Positions 1 through 6,689 of a stretch of 12,955 nt of DNA are shown piece after piece. Position 1 is the stretch's first letter; every line of letters starts with the position of its first letter. Origin of the DNA: Candidatus Aminicenantota bacterium (lineage in GTDB: Bacteria > Acidobacteriota > Aminicenantia > UBA2199); contig JAGLQR010000020.1 in assembly GCA_023136725.1 (NCBI GenBank), positions 1 to 12,955 on the forward strand. Reading direction: 5' to 3'. Below the pieces are notes generated by a model that did not search any database, was not told the DNA's origin, and saw only the letters and a program-made list of their open reading frames with translations. A program made the position numbers and the translations under genes.

Positions 1-316
1 GGATCTCAATATATTTTGTCATTAACTCATATCTGATCATGTGCCATACGGGAGTTTTCTCTATCTGATCCACTGTTCCATGTTTTGTTATTGATGCTCC
101 CCATACCTGGCCTCTGTTGTTGTCAGGGGCAACTATATTGATGTCAGCAATGGCTCCGGCCTTGAAAACCTTGTCCTGCAAGACCGATATTAAAGGCCAT
201 GTGATATGCTCACCCTTTATCATTACGACATCCTCAGGTTTTATCCCCCCGAGAGAGTGATCAAGAATGAAATCGGCCCATTTATCAAGATCTGATTTTT
301 CAATTTTAGCTTTCAT
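1..316 (-). CDS. Probable M29-type aminopeptidase, N-terminal part (cut by window edge)
   Basis: The first 105 codons are in the window; the rest lies beyond position 1. The start is ATG at 314-316, one base after the stop of the upstream gene, and its Shine-Dalgarno AGGAGA lies inside the last codons of that gene, so the two are translationally coupled. The segment reads KWADFILDHSLGG near residues 12-24, followed by a KPEDVVMIKGE stretch and an alternating alpha/beta pattern. This resembles the N-terminal domain of M29 (thermophilic, AmpS-like) metallo-aminopeptidases. The metal-binding residues of that family lie in the C-terminal half and cannot be checked here. No signal peptide is visible, so it is probably cytoplasmic. 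The family call rests on general resemblance of the N-terminus only. Confidence 0.5.
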   Translation of the reverse strand, partial: MKAKIEKSDLDKWADFILDHSLGGIKPEDVVMIKGEHITWPLISVLQDKVFKAGAIADINIVAPDNNRGQVWGASITKHGTVDQIEKTPVWHMIRYELMTKYIEI

Positions 317-317
317 T

Positions 318-761
318 TTATCTCCTGTCTTTCTTGTAATATAAGTAGATCAATACTCCCGGGATCAGAAGAAACAGATCCCTTATAAGGAGAAAATAAG
401 TACTGCCGTTCTCGCCGGGTATAATTGAAAAACATCCGCAGTCAAAGTTAATGCCTCTGATAAGATTTATTGTGATCGCCAGTATGAATATAAGAAGGAG
501 TGAACTCAAAATAAATGTTGATCCTCTTACAAATATCCCGGCTATAAGAAAAGAGCCTGCAATTAATTCGATCCACGGAAGAAACAGAGCCGGGAGATAG
601 ATCAAAATATCCGGAAGCAATTTGTAATTGTGCAGAATCCCTGCAAATGCTTCCGGATGAAAGATTTTATCTATGGAAGCAAAGATAAAAACTGAACCGA
701 GAATGATCCGGCATGTAAGAATAACAGTTTTGTCTTTAGATGGTTTTCTTGTTTTAAACAT
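318..761 (-). CDS. MauE/DoxX-like four-span membrane protein with Cys-x-Cys motif
   Basis: This 147-residue protein has four hydrophobic spans (about residues 13-31, 55-78, 83-101 and 122-142) and a basic C-terminus (KKDRR). After the third span it carries FDCGCF, with cysteines 108 and 110. Length, topology and the DCGC motif match the MauE branch of the DoxX-like superfamily, inner-membrane proteins linked to thiol/disulfide handling (MauE itself helps mature methylamine dehydrogenase). The gene starts four bases after the rhodanese stop, with only a weak upstream A-rich sequence as ribosome site, so its translation probably depends on the upstream gene. Pairing with an anchored rhodanese suggests a membrane sulfur- or thiol-transfer module. 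That is inferred from context; no substrate can be named. Confidence 0.75.
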   Translation of the reverse strand: MFKTRKPSKDKTVILTCRIILGSVFIFASIDKIFHPEAFAGILHNYKLLPDILIYLPALFLPWIELIAGSFLIAGIFVRGSTFILSSLLLIFILAITINLIRGINFDCGCFSIIPGENGSTYFLLIRDLFLLIPGVLIYLYYKKDRR

Positions 762-764
762 TTT

Positions 765-1244
765 TCAATAAATATTTTTTCCGGCAACTTCATAACCCGA
801 CCCGATCCATTCTTCCATCCCGCCTTTGAACACAAAAATATCTTTTATCCCTTTCCCTGACAGTTTTATTGCAAGCATGTGTGAGTCTTCACATTCAGGG
901 CCGGCGCAGTATACGATCACTATGCTCCCGAGTTTTAAAAGCTCACCTCTCTCTTTGAATAATGTATCAAATTCAACAATACTGAAACTGCTGGCGCCGG
1001 GTATATGGCCGGACATATATTCTTTCTTCGATCGTGCGTCCAGAACTATCGTCCCGGCTTTCCCGAGATAATATCTTAATACTTCAATGTCCATAAATTC
1101 AACATTATATCTTACATCAACAGATTCAATCTTTTCATAACTTTGAAATGCTTGGATTTTGTTTCCTGAGGCCTGGTTGAAAATCAATGCTGCAACAACA
1201 GCTGTTATCAGAATTGATAAAACTTCAACCATTGTTTTCTTCAT
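765..1244 (-). CDS. Membrane-anchored rhodanese-domain protein
   Basis: This 159-residue protein starts with a hydrophobic segment (about residues 6-23) that should act as an uncleaved anchor or signal, placing the domain outside the inner membrane. A single rhodanese domain follows, roughly residues 45-155. It shows LDARSKKEYMSGHIPGA (68-84) and the active-site loop VYCAGPECEDSH, with the likely persulfide-carrying cysteine at 113 and a second cysteine at 118. The C-terminal FKGGMEEW is typical of the fold. Rhodaneses move sulfane sulfur, but the loop is not the classic thiosulfate-type CRxGxR, so the substrate is unknown. It is the first gene of a three-gene operon with the MauE-like protein and the putative aminopeptidase. 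The start ATG is preceded by GAGGAA and by a good promoter at 1261-1289. Confidence 0.85.
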   Translation of the reverse strand: MKKTMVEVLSILITAVVAALIFNQASGNKIQAFQSYEKIESVDVRYNVEFMDIEVLRYYLGKAGTIVLDARSKKEYMSGHIPGASSFSIVEFDTLFKERGELLKLGSIVIVYCAGPECEDSHMLAIKLSGKGIKDIFVFKGGMEEWIGSGYEVAGKNIY

Positions 1245-1260
1245 TTTTCCTCAGATTGAA

Positions 1261-1289
1261 ATAATACTTTTTTTTTATCCTGTTTTCAA
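1261..1289 (-). promoter_or_regulatory. Predicted sigma-70-type promoter of the rhodanese operon
   Basis: Read on the minus strand, TTGAAA (1284-1289) and TATTAT (1261-1266) are separated by exactly 17 bases, which include a run of nine A. Each hexamer matches five of six consensus bases. The expected start near 1254 leaves a leader of about 10 bases that holds the GAGGAA ribosome site. The gap from the MuiA-like gene (75 bases) shows no clear terminator, so read-through is also possible. Confidence 0.6.
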
Positions 1290-1319
1290 ATAAAATGGAG
1301 ATTTTGCTGCACGCACTTT

Positions 1320-2909
1320 TCAGGGTAATCCGTAAATGCTCATCTCTCTCGGGTATTCGATGGAATAATCGTACCGGATCGAACTCTTTTTCCCCGGCTC
1401 AACTTTGATCTTCCATTCGAACCTGTTAAGTTCATCAGATTTTACTGTTTTTGGTGAACACTCGTCAAGTTTGATCTTAATATTTTCATGGGATGGTACC
1501 GGGATCTGATCAAGGACCTTTATCTCTTTTACCTCATTGGTAAAATTTTCAATGGTTATTTCAAATGAATAATTTATCTTTTTCCTGTCGCTCATGAATT
1601 TCTTATCCACTTCCTTTGAGGTCAGTTTTCTTGATACTTTAATACGGTCATCACTTCCTGCAAATATTTTTATTTTTTCCCCGGGAGCGGTGTGGCTTAT
1701 CTTTACGGGGCCGAGGTATTCTTCATTTTCAAAAACCTGACCTTTTCCGGGAAGGAGAAAGAATTCAGTGTTCTCCGATTCTGCCGTTCGAAAGACCCTT
1801 TCATCTTTTTTTGGTGCTGTGATGTATTTCAGGTTCTTTTGCAGCTCCAGGCTCCCCACTTTTACTTTATGATAAGAACCGTCACCCGGGATTGTTGCAG
1901 GTTCAGCGACCTTGAATGAAACAGAGGCGCCGGTTTTTATCACTTCGGTACTTTCCATATCTGCTTCTATTGATTCGGGAAATTCTTCTCTTACTATTTC
2001 TGAATATGATACTTCTGAATCTGGTATCTGAGCCCCGGAAGCAGCCAATGGAATTGCTCTGCTGTCTCTGGTCTCATCAAGCCCGCTGAATTTTTTCATT
2101 ATGGGTGCAATGAACCATGGGTCAAGCTCCGGGACCTCTGAAGTTCCTGATGGGGTCAGTGTTGAGAGGGTCATTGAAATATCTTTCCACTCTTCTCCGG
2201 TTGTGTGCTTTATCATTGCCAGGTAATCGATAAGAATATTTTTCTCTCCGATCCTGATGTCATATTCGGGATTCCAGGATGCACCTGATATATGGTAAGT
2301 TACATCAACATTTATGCCGCAATCCTTTTTTGTTCCTGCGTTTATCTCTATTGTGAACTTTTCTCGCGGTCTGGAATTGTTCGCCAGGGAGAGTTCTTCA
2401 TCAAGTTTTTTGATCTCTTTTTCTATATCATCGGCTTCCTTCTCTTTTTTTCTTATTTCTGCAAGGGCAGCGCCCCCCTCCTTGTGAAGAAAGTTAAGAA
2501 GGGTGTTATGGCCCTCTATCGTTATTTCACCTTTAGCAAAACCGGAAGCAAATATTCTGGTTGCTTTCCACAGGCCATCTATGTGTTTTTGCTTTTTATC
2601 CAATATTTCAGCCTGGTCTGTCACTTTTTTTTTCTTTTCACTTAGTTTTTCTATCTTTTCGGTCAATTCTCTGATTATGCCATCCGGGATATCCTTGAAA
2701 AAAGTTCTCCTTACATTTATCCCGTAGATAGTGACAGGTGCTGACCCGGTTGCTCTCACCCTCACTGATTCTGGGTCCAGTTCAGCCGGAAGACCTGTAA
2801 TTGATAGTGTTTGTTTCCCTTTCTGCACTGATATTTTACCACTCCTCTTGATTTTTGCTTTATTCAGGAAAACTGTCACTTCATTTACTCTGGTATTTAT
2901 CTCTTTCAT
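1320..2909 (-). CDS. DUF4140/DUF4139 (MuiA-family) protein
   Basis: This 529-residue protein has the MuiA-family layout. A small N-terminal beta domain (about 8-70, DUF4140) is followed by a Lys/Glu-rich coiled coil (about 78-178) and a large C-terminal DUF4139 beta domain. Family landmarks are GASWNPEYDIRI (209-220), TTGEEWKDISMTLST (236-250) and PELDPW (260-265). No signal peptide is visible, so a cytoplasmic location is likely. The family was named after a mucoidy inhibitor, but its biochemical role is unknown and no enzymatic motif is seen. The start ATG at 2907-2909 follows GGGAG and fits the family N-terminus. It is divergent from pyrK with 91 bases between the two starts, so their promoters are close neighbours. 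Confidence 0.85.
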   Translation of the reverse strand: MKEINTRVNEVTVFLNKAKIKRSGKISVQKGKQTLSITGLPAELDPESVRVRATGSAPVTIYGINVRRTFFKDIPDGIIRELTEKIEKLSEKKKKVTDQAEILDKKQKHIDGLWKATRIFASGFAKGEITIEGHNTLLNFLHKEGGAALAEIRKKEKEADDIEKEIKKLDEELSLANNSRPREKFTIEINAGTKKDCGINVDVTYHISGASWNPEYDIRIGEKNILIDYLAMIKHTTGEEWKDISMTLSTLTPSGTSEVPELDPWFIAPIMKKFSGLDETRDSRAIPLAASGAQIPDSEVSYSEIVREEFPESIEADMESTEVIKTGASVSFKVAEPATIPGDGSYHKVKVGSLELQKNLKYITAPKKDERVFRTAESENTEFFLLPGKGQVFENEEYLGPVKISHTAPGEKIKIFAGSDDRIKVSRKLTSKEVDKKFMSDRKKINYSFEITIENFTNEVKEIKVLDQIPVPSHENIKIKLDECSPKTVKSDELNRFEWKIKVEPGKKSSIRYDYSIEYPREMSIYGLP

Positions 2910-2926
2910 TTTGATCTCCCTAAGGT

Positions 2927-2955
2927 ATTTTAGTAGAACATGGTTTTTATTACAA
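2927..2955 (-). promoter_or_regulatory. Predicted promoter of the MuiA-like gene
   Basis: On the minus strand TTGTAA (2950-2955) and TAAAAT (2927-2932) are spaced by 17 bases. The expected start near 2920 would give a leader of about 11 bases, just enough for the GGGAG ribosome site. Its -35 element lies only 10 bases from that of the divergent pyrK promoter, so the two RNA polymerase sites probably compete. Confidence 0.55.
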
Positions 2956-2965
2956 TCCTTCCGGG

Positions 2966-2994
2966 TTTACATTAAACCTGCACAATGGGATAAT
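2966..2994 (+). promoter_or_regulatory. Predicted promoter of the pyrKDF operon
   Basis: TTTACA (2966-2971) and GATAAT (2989-2994) are separated by 17 bases. Counting about seven bases from the -10 puts the transcription start at or next to the pyrK ATG at 3001, so the message would be leaderless. No pyrimidine attenuator, PyrR-binding leader or terminator hairpin fits in the remaining space. Confidence 0.55.
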
Positions 2995-3000
2995 CTGAGC

Positions 3001-3771
3001 ATGAAAGAAGAAGAATGCAGGGTAGCCGCCAACACCATTATACAGGGAAGATACTATCTGATGAAGATCGAATCCGCATACATATCAGAAAAAAGTAAGC
3101 CCGGGAATTTTGTAATGGTAGCTGTTTCCGGAAGTAACGATCCTCTCCTGAAAAGGCCTTTCGGAATATTTAAGATAGATCCCCCGTATTTTTATATTTA
3201 TTACGAAGTTGTAGGAAGGGGGAGCAAGCTCCTGGCATCAAAAAAGGAGGAAGACCGGGTAATGGTGGTGGGCCCTTTGGGGAATGTTTTTCCGGAGTAT
3301 GAAAATGAAAATATACTCTTTGTCGGTGGAGGGAGAGGGATCGCCCCACTCTATTTTGCAATTGAAAAGTACTCGGGATCAAATAATATTTCCCTTATTT
3401 ATGGAGCCAGATCAAAAGAAGATCTCCTTTTCACAGAAGAACTTAAAAAATTTCCTCTTAAGGAAACAGCATTTTATACAGACGATGGCTCCGGATTCAC
3501 AAAAGGACTGGTTACTACTGATATAAAGGAAATAATAAATAGGAACGGGATAAATGTTACCTTCTCATGCGGACCGGATAAAATGTTTGAATCGCTGAAT
3601 GAAGAAATCGGAAGCCTCGGTATAAGAAATTTCGTATCTCTGGAGGCTTTTATGGGGTGCGGTTTCGGGATATGTTACAGTTGCGTTGTAAAGGGCAGTG
3701 ACGGGAAATACAAAAAAGTGTGCTCTGACGGCCCCGTATTCCGGATGGAGGAGATCAAATGGCAGACCTGA
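3001..3771 (+). CDS. pyrK: Dihydroorotate dehydrogenase electron-transfer subunit
   Basis: PyrK carries FAD and a [2Fe-2S] cluster and passes electrons from the PyrD (class 1B) flavin to NAD+ in the fourth step of UMP synthesis. In this 256-residue protein the flavin-binding motif is RPFGIF (52-57). The NAD-binding motif is GGGRGIAP (109-116), and SCGPDKMF (189-196) is typical of ferredoxin-reductase folds. The cluster cysteines are 220, 225, 228 and 241 (CGFGICYSC and VCSDGPVF). The length suits the family, about 250 residues. The open frame extends upstream to 2731, but that part is antisense to the MuiA-like gene and lacks homology; ATG 3001 fits both the family start and the promoter. There is no good Shine-Dalgarno. 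The last 13 bases overlap pyrD. Confidence 0.93.
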   Translation: MKEEECRVAANTIIQGRYYLMKIESAYISEKSKPGNFVMVAVSGSNDPLLKRPFGIFKIDPPYFYIYYEVVGRGSKLLASKKEEDRVMVVGPLGNVFPEYENENILFVGGGRGIAPLYFAIEKYSGSNNISLIYGARSKEDLLFTEELKKFPLKETAFYTDDGSGFTKGLVTTDIKEIINRNGINVTFSCGPDKMFESLNEEIGSLGIRNFVSLEAFMGCGFGICYSCVVKGSDGKYKKVCSDGPVFRMEEIKWQT

Positions 3772-4670
3772 CTGCAGACCTCGGATTTATAAAGCTGAAA
3801 AATCCTGTCATTCCTGCTTCAGGTACTTTTGGATACGGAGGTGAGTTCCTTCAGTTCTTCGATCTTGATCTTCTTGGCGCATTTGTCATGAAGGGGGTTT
3901 ATACTGACGAGAGAGGGGGGAATGAACCTCCGAGAATATGGGAAACTCCTTCGGGCCTTCTTAACTCTATCGGTCTGGCCGGCCCTGGAGCCGAAGGCCT
4001 TACTAAAATAATTAAAGATGTGGCTTCAAAGACCTCTACTCCGATAATAGTAAATGTATGTGGCGGGACTGATGAAGAATATCTCGAAGTTGCCAGGATC
4101 CTGGATGTGATGAAAGAGGTTGCAATGCTCGAATTGAATATATCCTGCCCTAATGTAAGGGCCGGAGGTAGTTGTCCTGCACAGAGCTCTTCAGATACAA
4201 GGAGGGTAGTTAAACTTGTAAAAGAGAATACTGAAAAACCACTTATTGTGAAACTATCTCCCAATGTTTCGGATATTTCCTCCATTGCCCGTTCTGCAGA
4301 GGAAGCAGGAGCAGATGCAATATCGGTTGTTAATACTTTCCTCGGCCTTGCTCTTGATATTGAGAAGAGGAAACCGGTATTTAAGAATTTTTTTGCCGGA
4401 TTGTCCGGCCCTGCTATAAAACCTCTTGCACTAAAGATAGTCTGGGAAGTGGCAAATGCAGTGAGTATACCTGTAATCGGGATAGGGGGGATAATGACCG
4501 GAAGGGATGTCCTCGAGTTCATACTTGCAGGAGCAGCAGCCGTTCAGACCGGAACTGTAAATATAGTGGAGCCAACGGGTTCGGTCCGGATCATCAGCGA
4601 AACTCTTGAATTGATGGACGAACTTAAAATAAACAATCTTGAGGAGATCAGAGGAGGCTTGAAGATATGA
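3759..4670 (+). CDS. pyrD: Dihydroorotate dehydrogenase, class 1B catalytic subunit
   Basis: PyrD oxidises dihydroorotate to orotate using FMN and works as a complex with PyrK. The 303 residues cover the whole TIM barrel. The catalytic base of class 1 enzymes is cysteine 130, inside LNISCPN (126-132); serine there would mark class 2. VKLSPNV (164-170) holds a conserved lysine, and GLSGPAIKP (214-222), GIGGI (241-245) and AGAAAVQTGT (257-266) form the FMN phosphate-binding region. The ATG lies inside the end of pyrK, preceded by a strong GGAGGAGA, so both subunits are made from coupled cistrons, as is common for this heterotetrameric enzyme. The class 1B type together with PyrK implies NAD+, not quinone or fumarate, as electron acceptor. 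Confidence 0.95.
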   Translation: MADLTADLGFIKLKNPVIPASGTFGYGGEFLQFFDLDLLGAFVMKGVYTDERGGNEPPRIWETPSGLLNSIGLAGPGAEGLTKIIKDVASKTSTPIIVNVCGGTDEEYLEVARILDVMKEVAMLELNISCPNVRAGGSCPAQSSSDTRRVVKLVKENTEKPLIVKLSPNVSDISSIARSAEEAGADAISVVNTFLGLALDIEKRKPVFKNFFAGLSGPAIKPLALKIVWEVANAVSIPVIGIGGIMTGRDVLEFILAGAAAVQTGTVNIVEPTGSVRIISETLELMDELKINNLEEIRGGLKI

Positions 4671-5353
4671 GAGACAAAATAATTGTAGCTCTGGATTTTG
4701 ACAGATTTGAAGTAGCAGAGTCTTTTGTTGAAACTCTTAAAGAAGCCGTATTTTACAAAGTTGGACTTCAGGCATTTATGAGGTACGGCCCCAGGATCCT
4801 GAAATTACTGAAGGACAGGAAAAAAAATGTATTCCTTGATTTAAAATTCAAAGATATACCAAACACTGTTTTCTGGGCAGTTAAATCTTCAATGTTATTT
4901 GACCCCAGGTTTGTATCGATCCATTTAAGTGGTGGGAAAGAGATGATGAAAAAAGCAGTGCTGGCTGCACAGGACTCTGCAGATACGAAAATCCTTGGTG
5001 TTTCTGTCCTGACCTCCTTTCTCAATGAAGACCTTATTGAAACCGGAGTAAATTTAAACACTGAGGATGCTGTTATAAAGCTATGCAGACTTGGAATCGA
5101 ATCGGGTCTTGATTCGTTCGTATGCTCTCCTCTTGAGATAAAACCATTGAAAGAAAAACTTGGAAGTAATATCACGCTTGTAACTCCGGGGATAAGGCCC
5201 CATTGGGCTGCGAAGGGTGACCAGAAGAGAGTTTTTACTCCACGAATGGCGATCGAAGCCGGGGCTGATTATCTTGTTATCGGACGCCCCATAACAGCAA
5301 GTAAAGACCCGAACGGGGCCTTTACTGTTATCCTGAACGAAATTACCGGATAA
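4667..5353 (+). CDS. pyrF: Orotidine 5'-phosphate decarboxylase
   Basis: PyrF converts OMP to UMP, the last step of the pathway. The 228-residue protein is a standard short (type 1) enzyme. IVALDFD (6-12) and KVG (31-33) contribute substrate contacts. DLKFKDIPNT (58-67) supplies the catalytic Asp58-Lys60-Asp63 array, VTPGIRP (172-178) lies in the barrel, and YLVIGRPIT (202-210) holds the phosphate-binding arginine 207. The ATG overlaps the pyrD stop by four bases (ATGA), with GAGGAGG upstream. Its last 19 codons (from T210) and the following 36 bases are repeated exactly 3,083 bases downstream, next to the M16 gene. The enzyme itself looks intact. It is the last gene of pyrKDF; no clear terminator follows. 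Confidence 0.95.
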   Translation: MRDKIIVALDFDRFEVAESFVETLKEAVFYKVGLQAFMRYGPRILKLLKDRKKNVFLDLKFKDIPNTVFWAVKSSMLFDPRFVSIHLSGGKEMMKKAVLAAQDSADTKILGVSVLTSFLNEDLIETGVNLNTEDAVIKLCRLGIESGLDSFVCSPLEIKPLKEKLGSNITLVTPGIRPHWAAKGDQKRVFTPRMAIEAGADYLVIGRPITASKDPNGAFTVILNEITG

Positions 5354-5389
5354 TTATAGAAATAGGATTTTCAACTACCATATATTTCT
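5294..5389 (+). repeat. Left copy of a perfect 96-bp direct repeat (pyrF/M16 gene ends)
   Basis: All 96 bases are identical to 8377-8472. The left half is the functional end of pyrF (stop at 5351-5353). The right half, read on the minus strand, is the last 15 or so codons of the M16 peptidase gene. Beyond 5389 the sequence changes abruptly to the AT-rich cassette and shares nothing with the sequence after 8472. Confidence 0.97.
5343..5389 (-). pseudogene. Orphan 3' end of the M16 peptidase gene
   Basis: These 47 bases encode, on the minus strand, the same final residues as the real M16 gene (ending in ENPISIIIR and TAA at 5343-5345) but have no upstream coding sequence. This is the M16 part of the left repeat copy. 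It shows that pyrF and the M16 gene were once directly convergent, with stops overlapping by 11 bases. Confidence 0.85.
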
Positions 5390-5410
5390 ATAAAAAAAAT
5401 TATTTTTTTG

Positions 5411-5439
5411 TTGACAAATCTGTAACACTGTAACATAAT
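5411..5439 (+). promoter_or_regulatory. Strong predicted promoter of the GntR-ABC operon
   Basis: TTGACA (5411-5416, perfect) and CATAAT (5434-5439, five of six) are spaced by 17 bases. Just upstream, 5392-5409 is an A-run followed by a T-run that could act as an UP element. The transcription start is expected at about 5446-5447, two or three bases before the GTG start of the repressor. The operator palindrome covers the spacer, the -10 and the start site, as expected for autorepression. Confidence 0.75.
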
Positions 5440-5449
5440 AGTGTTACAG
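5420..5449 (+). promoter_or_regulatory. Operator palindrome for the GntR-type repressor
   Basis: The arms CTGTAACACT (5420-5429) and AGTGTTACAG (5440-5449) are perfect 10-base inverted repeats around a 10-base spacer. The left side also contains a direct repeat, CTGTAAC-A-CTGTAAC (5420-5434). The site overlaps the promoter -10, and its last base is the first base of the GTG start codon. Its position next to a GntR-family gene makes it the likely binding site of that protein. Confidence 0.75.
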
Positions 5450-5865
5450 TGAAAAGCAAAACTAAAATTCTTGAGTTTCGGGTCGAAGTGAAATCGGCTG
5501 TCCCGGTATATGAACAGATAAAAGAAGCTGTTAAATATCATATTGTATCTGGAACTCTTGTTTCAGGCGATCAATTGATGTCTATCAGGGATATGGCGGC
5601 AAAAACAAAAATTCATCCGAATACGATTGCAAAAGTGTATTTTCAGCTTGAGACAGAAGGATTTGTCGAATCGAGCCCTGGAAAAGGATATTTTGTTAAA
5701 CTAAATAAAAAGAAATTTTCAAATGAGAAAACAAAAGCTTTCAAAAAAATAGTTCGCGAATTTATTTCGAAATCTACAAAGATGGGATTCAGTATTGATG
5801 AGGTTTACAGTGAATTGAAAGAGATCGAGAATGAGCGAAAAACAAAAAAGCTCCGAGGTGAATAA
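5449..5865 (+). CDS. GntR-family transcriptional repressor, YtrA-type
   Basis: This 138-residue protein has an N-terminal winged helix (about 13-84) with the family pattern VPVYEQIKEAVKYHIVSG (18-35), GDQLMSIRDMA, then HPNTIAKVYFQLETEGFVES and GKGYFV. The C-terminal part is short and charged (about 90-138), as in YtrA-type regulators, which lack the FadR, HutC or MocR ligand domains. YtrA-type proteins usually repress the ABC transporter operon in which they lie and respond to cell-envelope or antibiotic stress. The start is GTG 5449: TAA at 5431 closes the frame upstream, and the next GTG (5488) would remove the conserved EFRV segment. No ribosome site precedes it, so translation may be leaderless. 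Its stop overlaps the ATPase start (TAATG). Confidence 0.88.
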   Translation: MKSKTKILEFRVEVKSAVPVYEQIKEAVKYHIVSGTLVSGDQLMSIRDMAAKTKIHPNTIAKVYFQLETEGFVESSPGKGYFVKLNKKKFSNEKTKAFKKIVREFISKSTKMGFSIDEVYSELKEIENERKTKKLRGE

Positions 5866-6689
5866 TGATAAGATTAAATAATCTCTCCTTTAAATTTGAT
5901 AAGAAGCAGATTTTTCAAAATTTTAACCTCCATATTCCTACGGGCGAATCGTGCCTTATCACAGGGATAAATGGTGTAGGAAAAAGTACTCTTCTCCGCC
6001 TTATGGCAGGAGTCCTGAGGCCGGATAGTGGAGATGTAAAATACGGTGAAGCTCTGGGGAGCAATCCTAAAAAAAAGATCGGGTTCATATCAGACAGTTT
6101 AAGTGTTTACGAGAGTCTTACTGTAAAACAGGTTATTGATCTTCACTCATCACTATATGAAATAGATGAGTTTGATCGTTCTCTTATTTCACATCTGAAG
6201 ATCTCAAATGGTCAGATAGTAAAAGAGTTATCGGTTGGGCAAAGGACAATTTTACTTTTATCTTTAGTCCTATCTGCAAAACCTGAATTAATTCTAATCG
6301 ATGAGATCATCCATTCTTTAGATGCATATTTGAGAAAATTGTTTCTTGAAAAGATTATTGTACTTATAGCAGAGCGGAATATTACATTAGTGATGGTCAA
6401 TGTTAATTTTCATGATATCGAAAATCTTGTGAATAGGGTGATATTGTTAAAAAATGGTGCGATAGCAGTAGATGAAAATATTGAAGATCTGAAGAAAAAG
6501 GTAAAAAGAATTGATGGAGAGAATTCTTCTGCTAATCTGCCGATACTTTCTAAAACAGGGAATCCAGACTTTCCGGAAGTATACATTTATCCTTTCTCTG
6601 AAGATATGAGAGAGAAAACAAATGGTAATATCATTGATCTGAACCTTACTGAAATTATCACAGCATTTATCGGGGGAGAATATGCTTAA
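5865..6689 (+). CDS. ABC transporter ATP-binding protein
   Basis: This 274-residue protein has a Walker A motif GINGVGKST (34-42), a signature LSVGQ (122-126), a Walker B ELILIDE (141-147), an SLD D-loop (151-153) and a switch histidine at 183. The nucleotide-binding domain ends near residue 205. The remaining 70 residues form a C-terminal extension, often seen in ATPases that pair with ABC-2-type exporters. The core is somewhat divergent: after Walker B the usual DEPxxGLD is DEIIHSLD, and no glutamine stands at the expected Q-loop position (GFISDSLSVYES, 73-84). All catalytic residues are present, so it is probably active. The ATG lies in TAATG with a strong GAGGTGA, and the end overlaps the first permease by eight bases. 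The transported substrate is unknown. Confidence 0.9.
   Translation: MIRLNNLSFKFDKKQIFQNFNLHIPTGESCLITGINGVGKSTLLRLMAGVLRPDSGDVKYGEALGSNPKKKIGFISDSLSVYESLTVKQVIDLHSSLYEIDEFDRSLISHLKISNGQIVKELSVGQRTILLLSLVLSAKPELILIDEIIHSLDAYLRKLFLEKIIVLIAERNITLVMVNVNFHDIENLVNRVILLKNGAIAVDENIEDLKKKVKRIDGENSSANLPILSKTGNPDFPEVYIYPFSEDMREKTNGNIIDLNLTEIITAFIGGEYA

Noticed and set aside
2731..3000. Ninety-codon N-terminal extension of the pyrK frame
   Set aside because: It lies antisense to the MuiA-like gene and over both divergent promoters, has no PyrK-like sequence, and ATG 3001 matches the family start.
3899..4522. Minus-strand 207-codon frame inside pyrD
   Set aside because: It is a shadow of a strongly conserved coding sequence; no ribosome site and no recognisable domain.
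5392..5409. A-run/T-run palindrome as a pyrF terminator
   Set aside because: The arms are only A-T pairs with a one-base centre, which is too weak for a terminator stem. Its position just before the -35 fits an UP element better.
5420..5449. TGTAAC repeats as part of a CRISPR-like or iteron array
   Set aside because: There are only two direct copies and one inverted copy, fully explained as an operator over the promoter.
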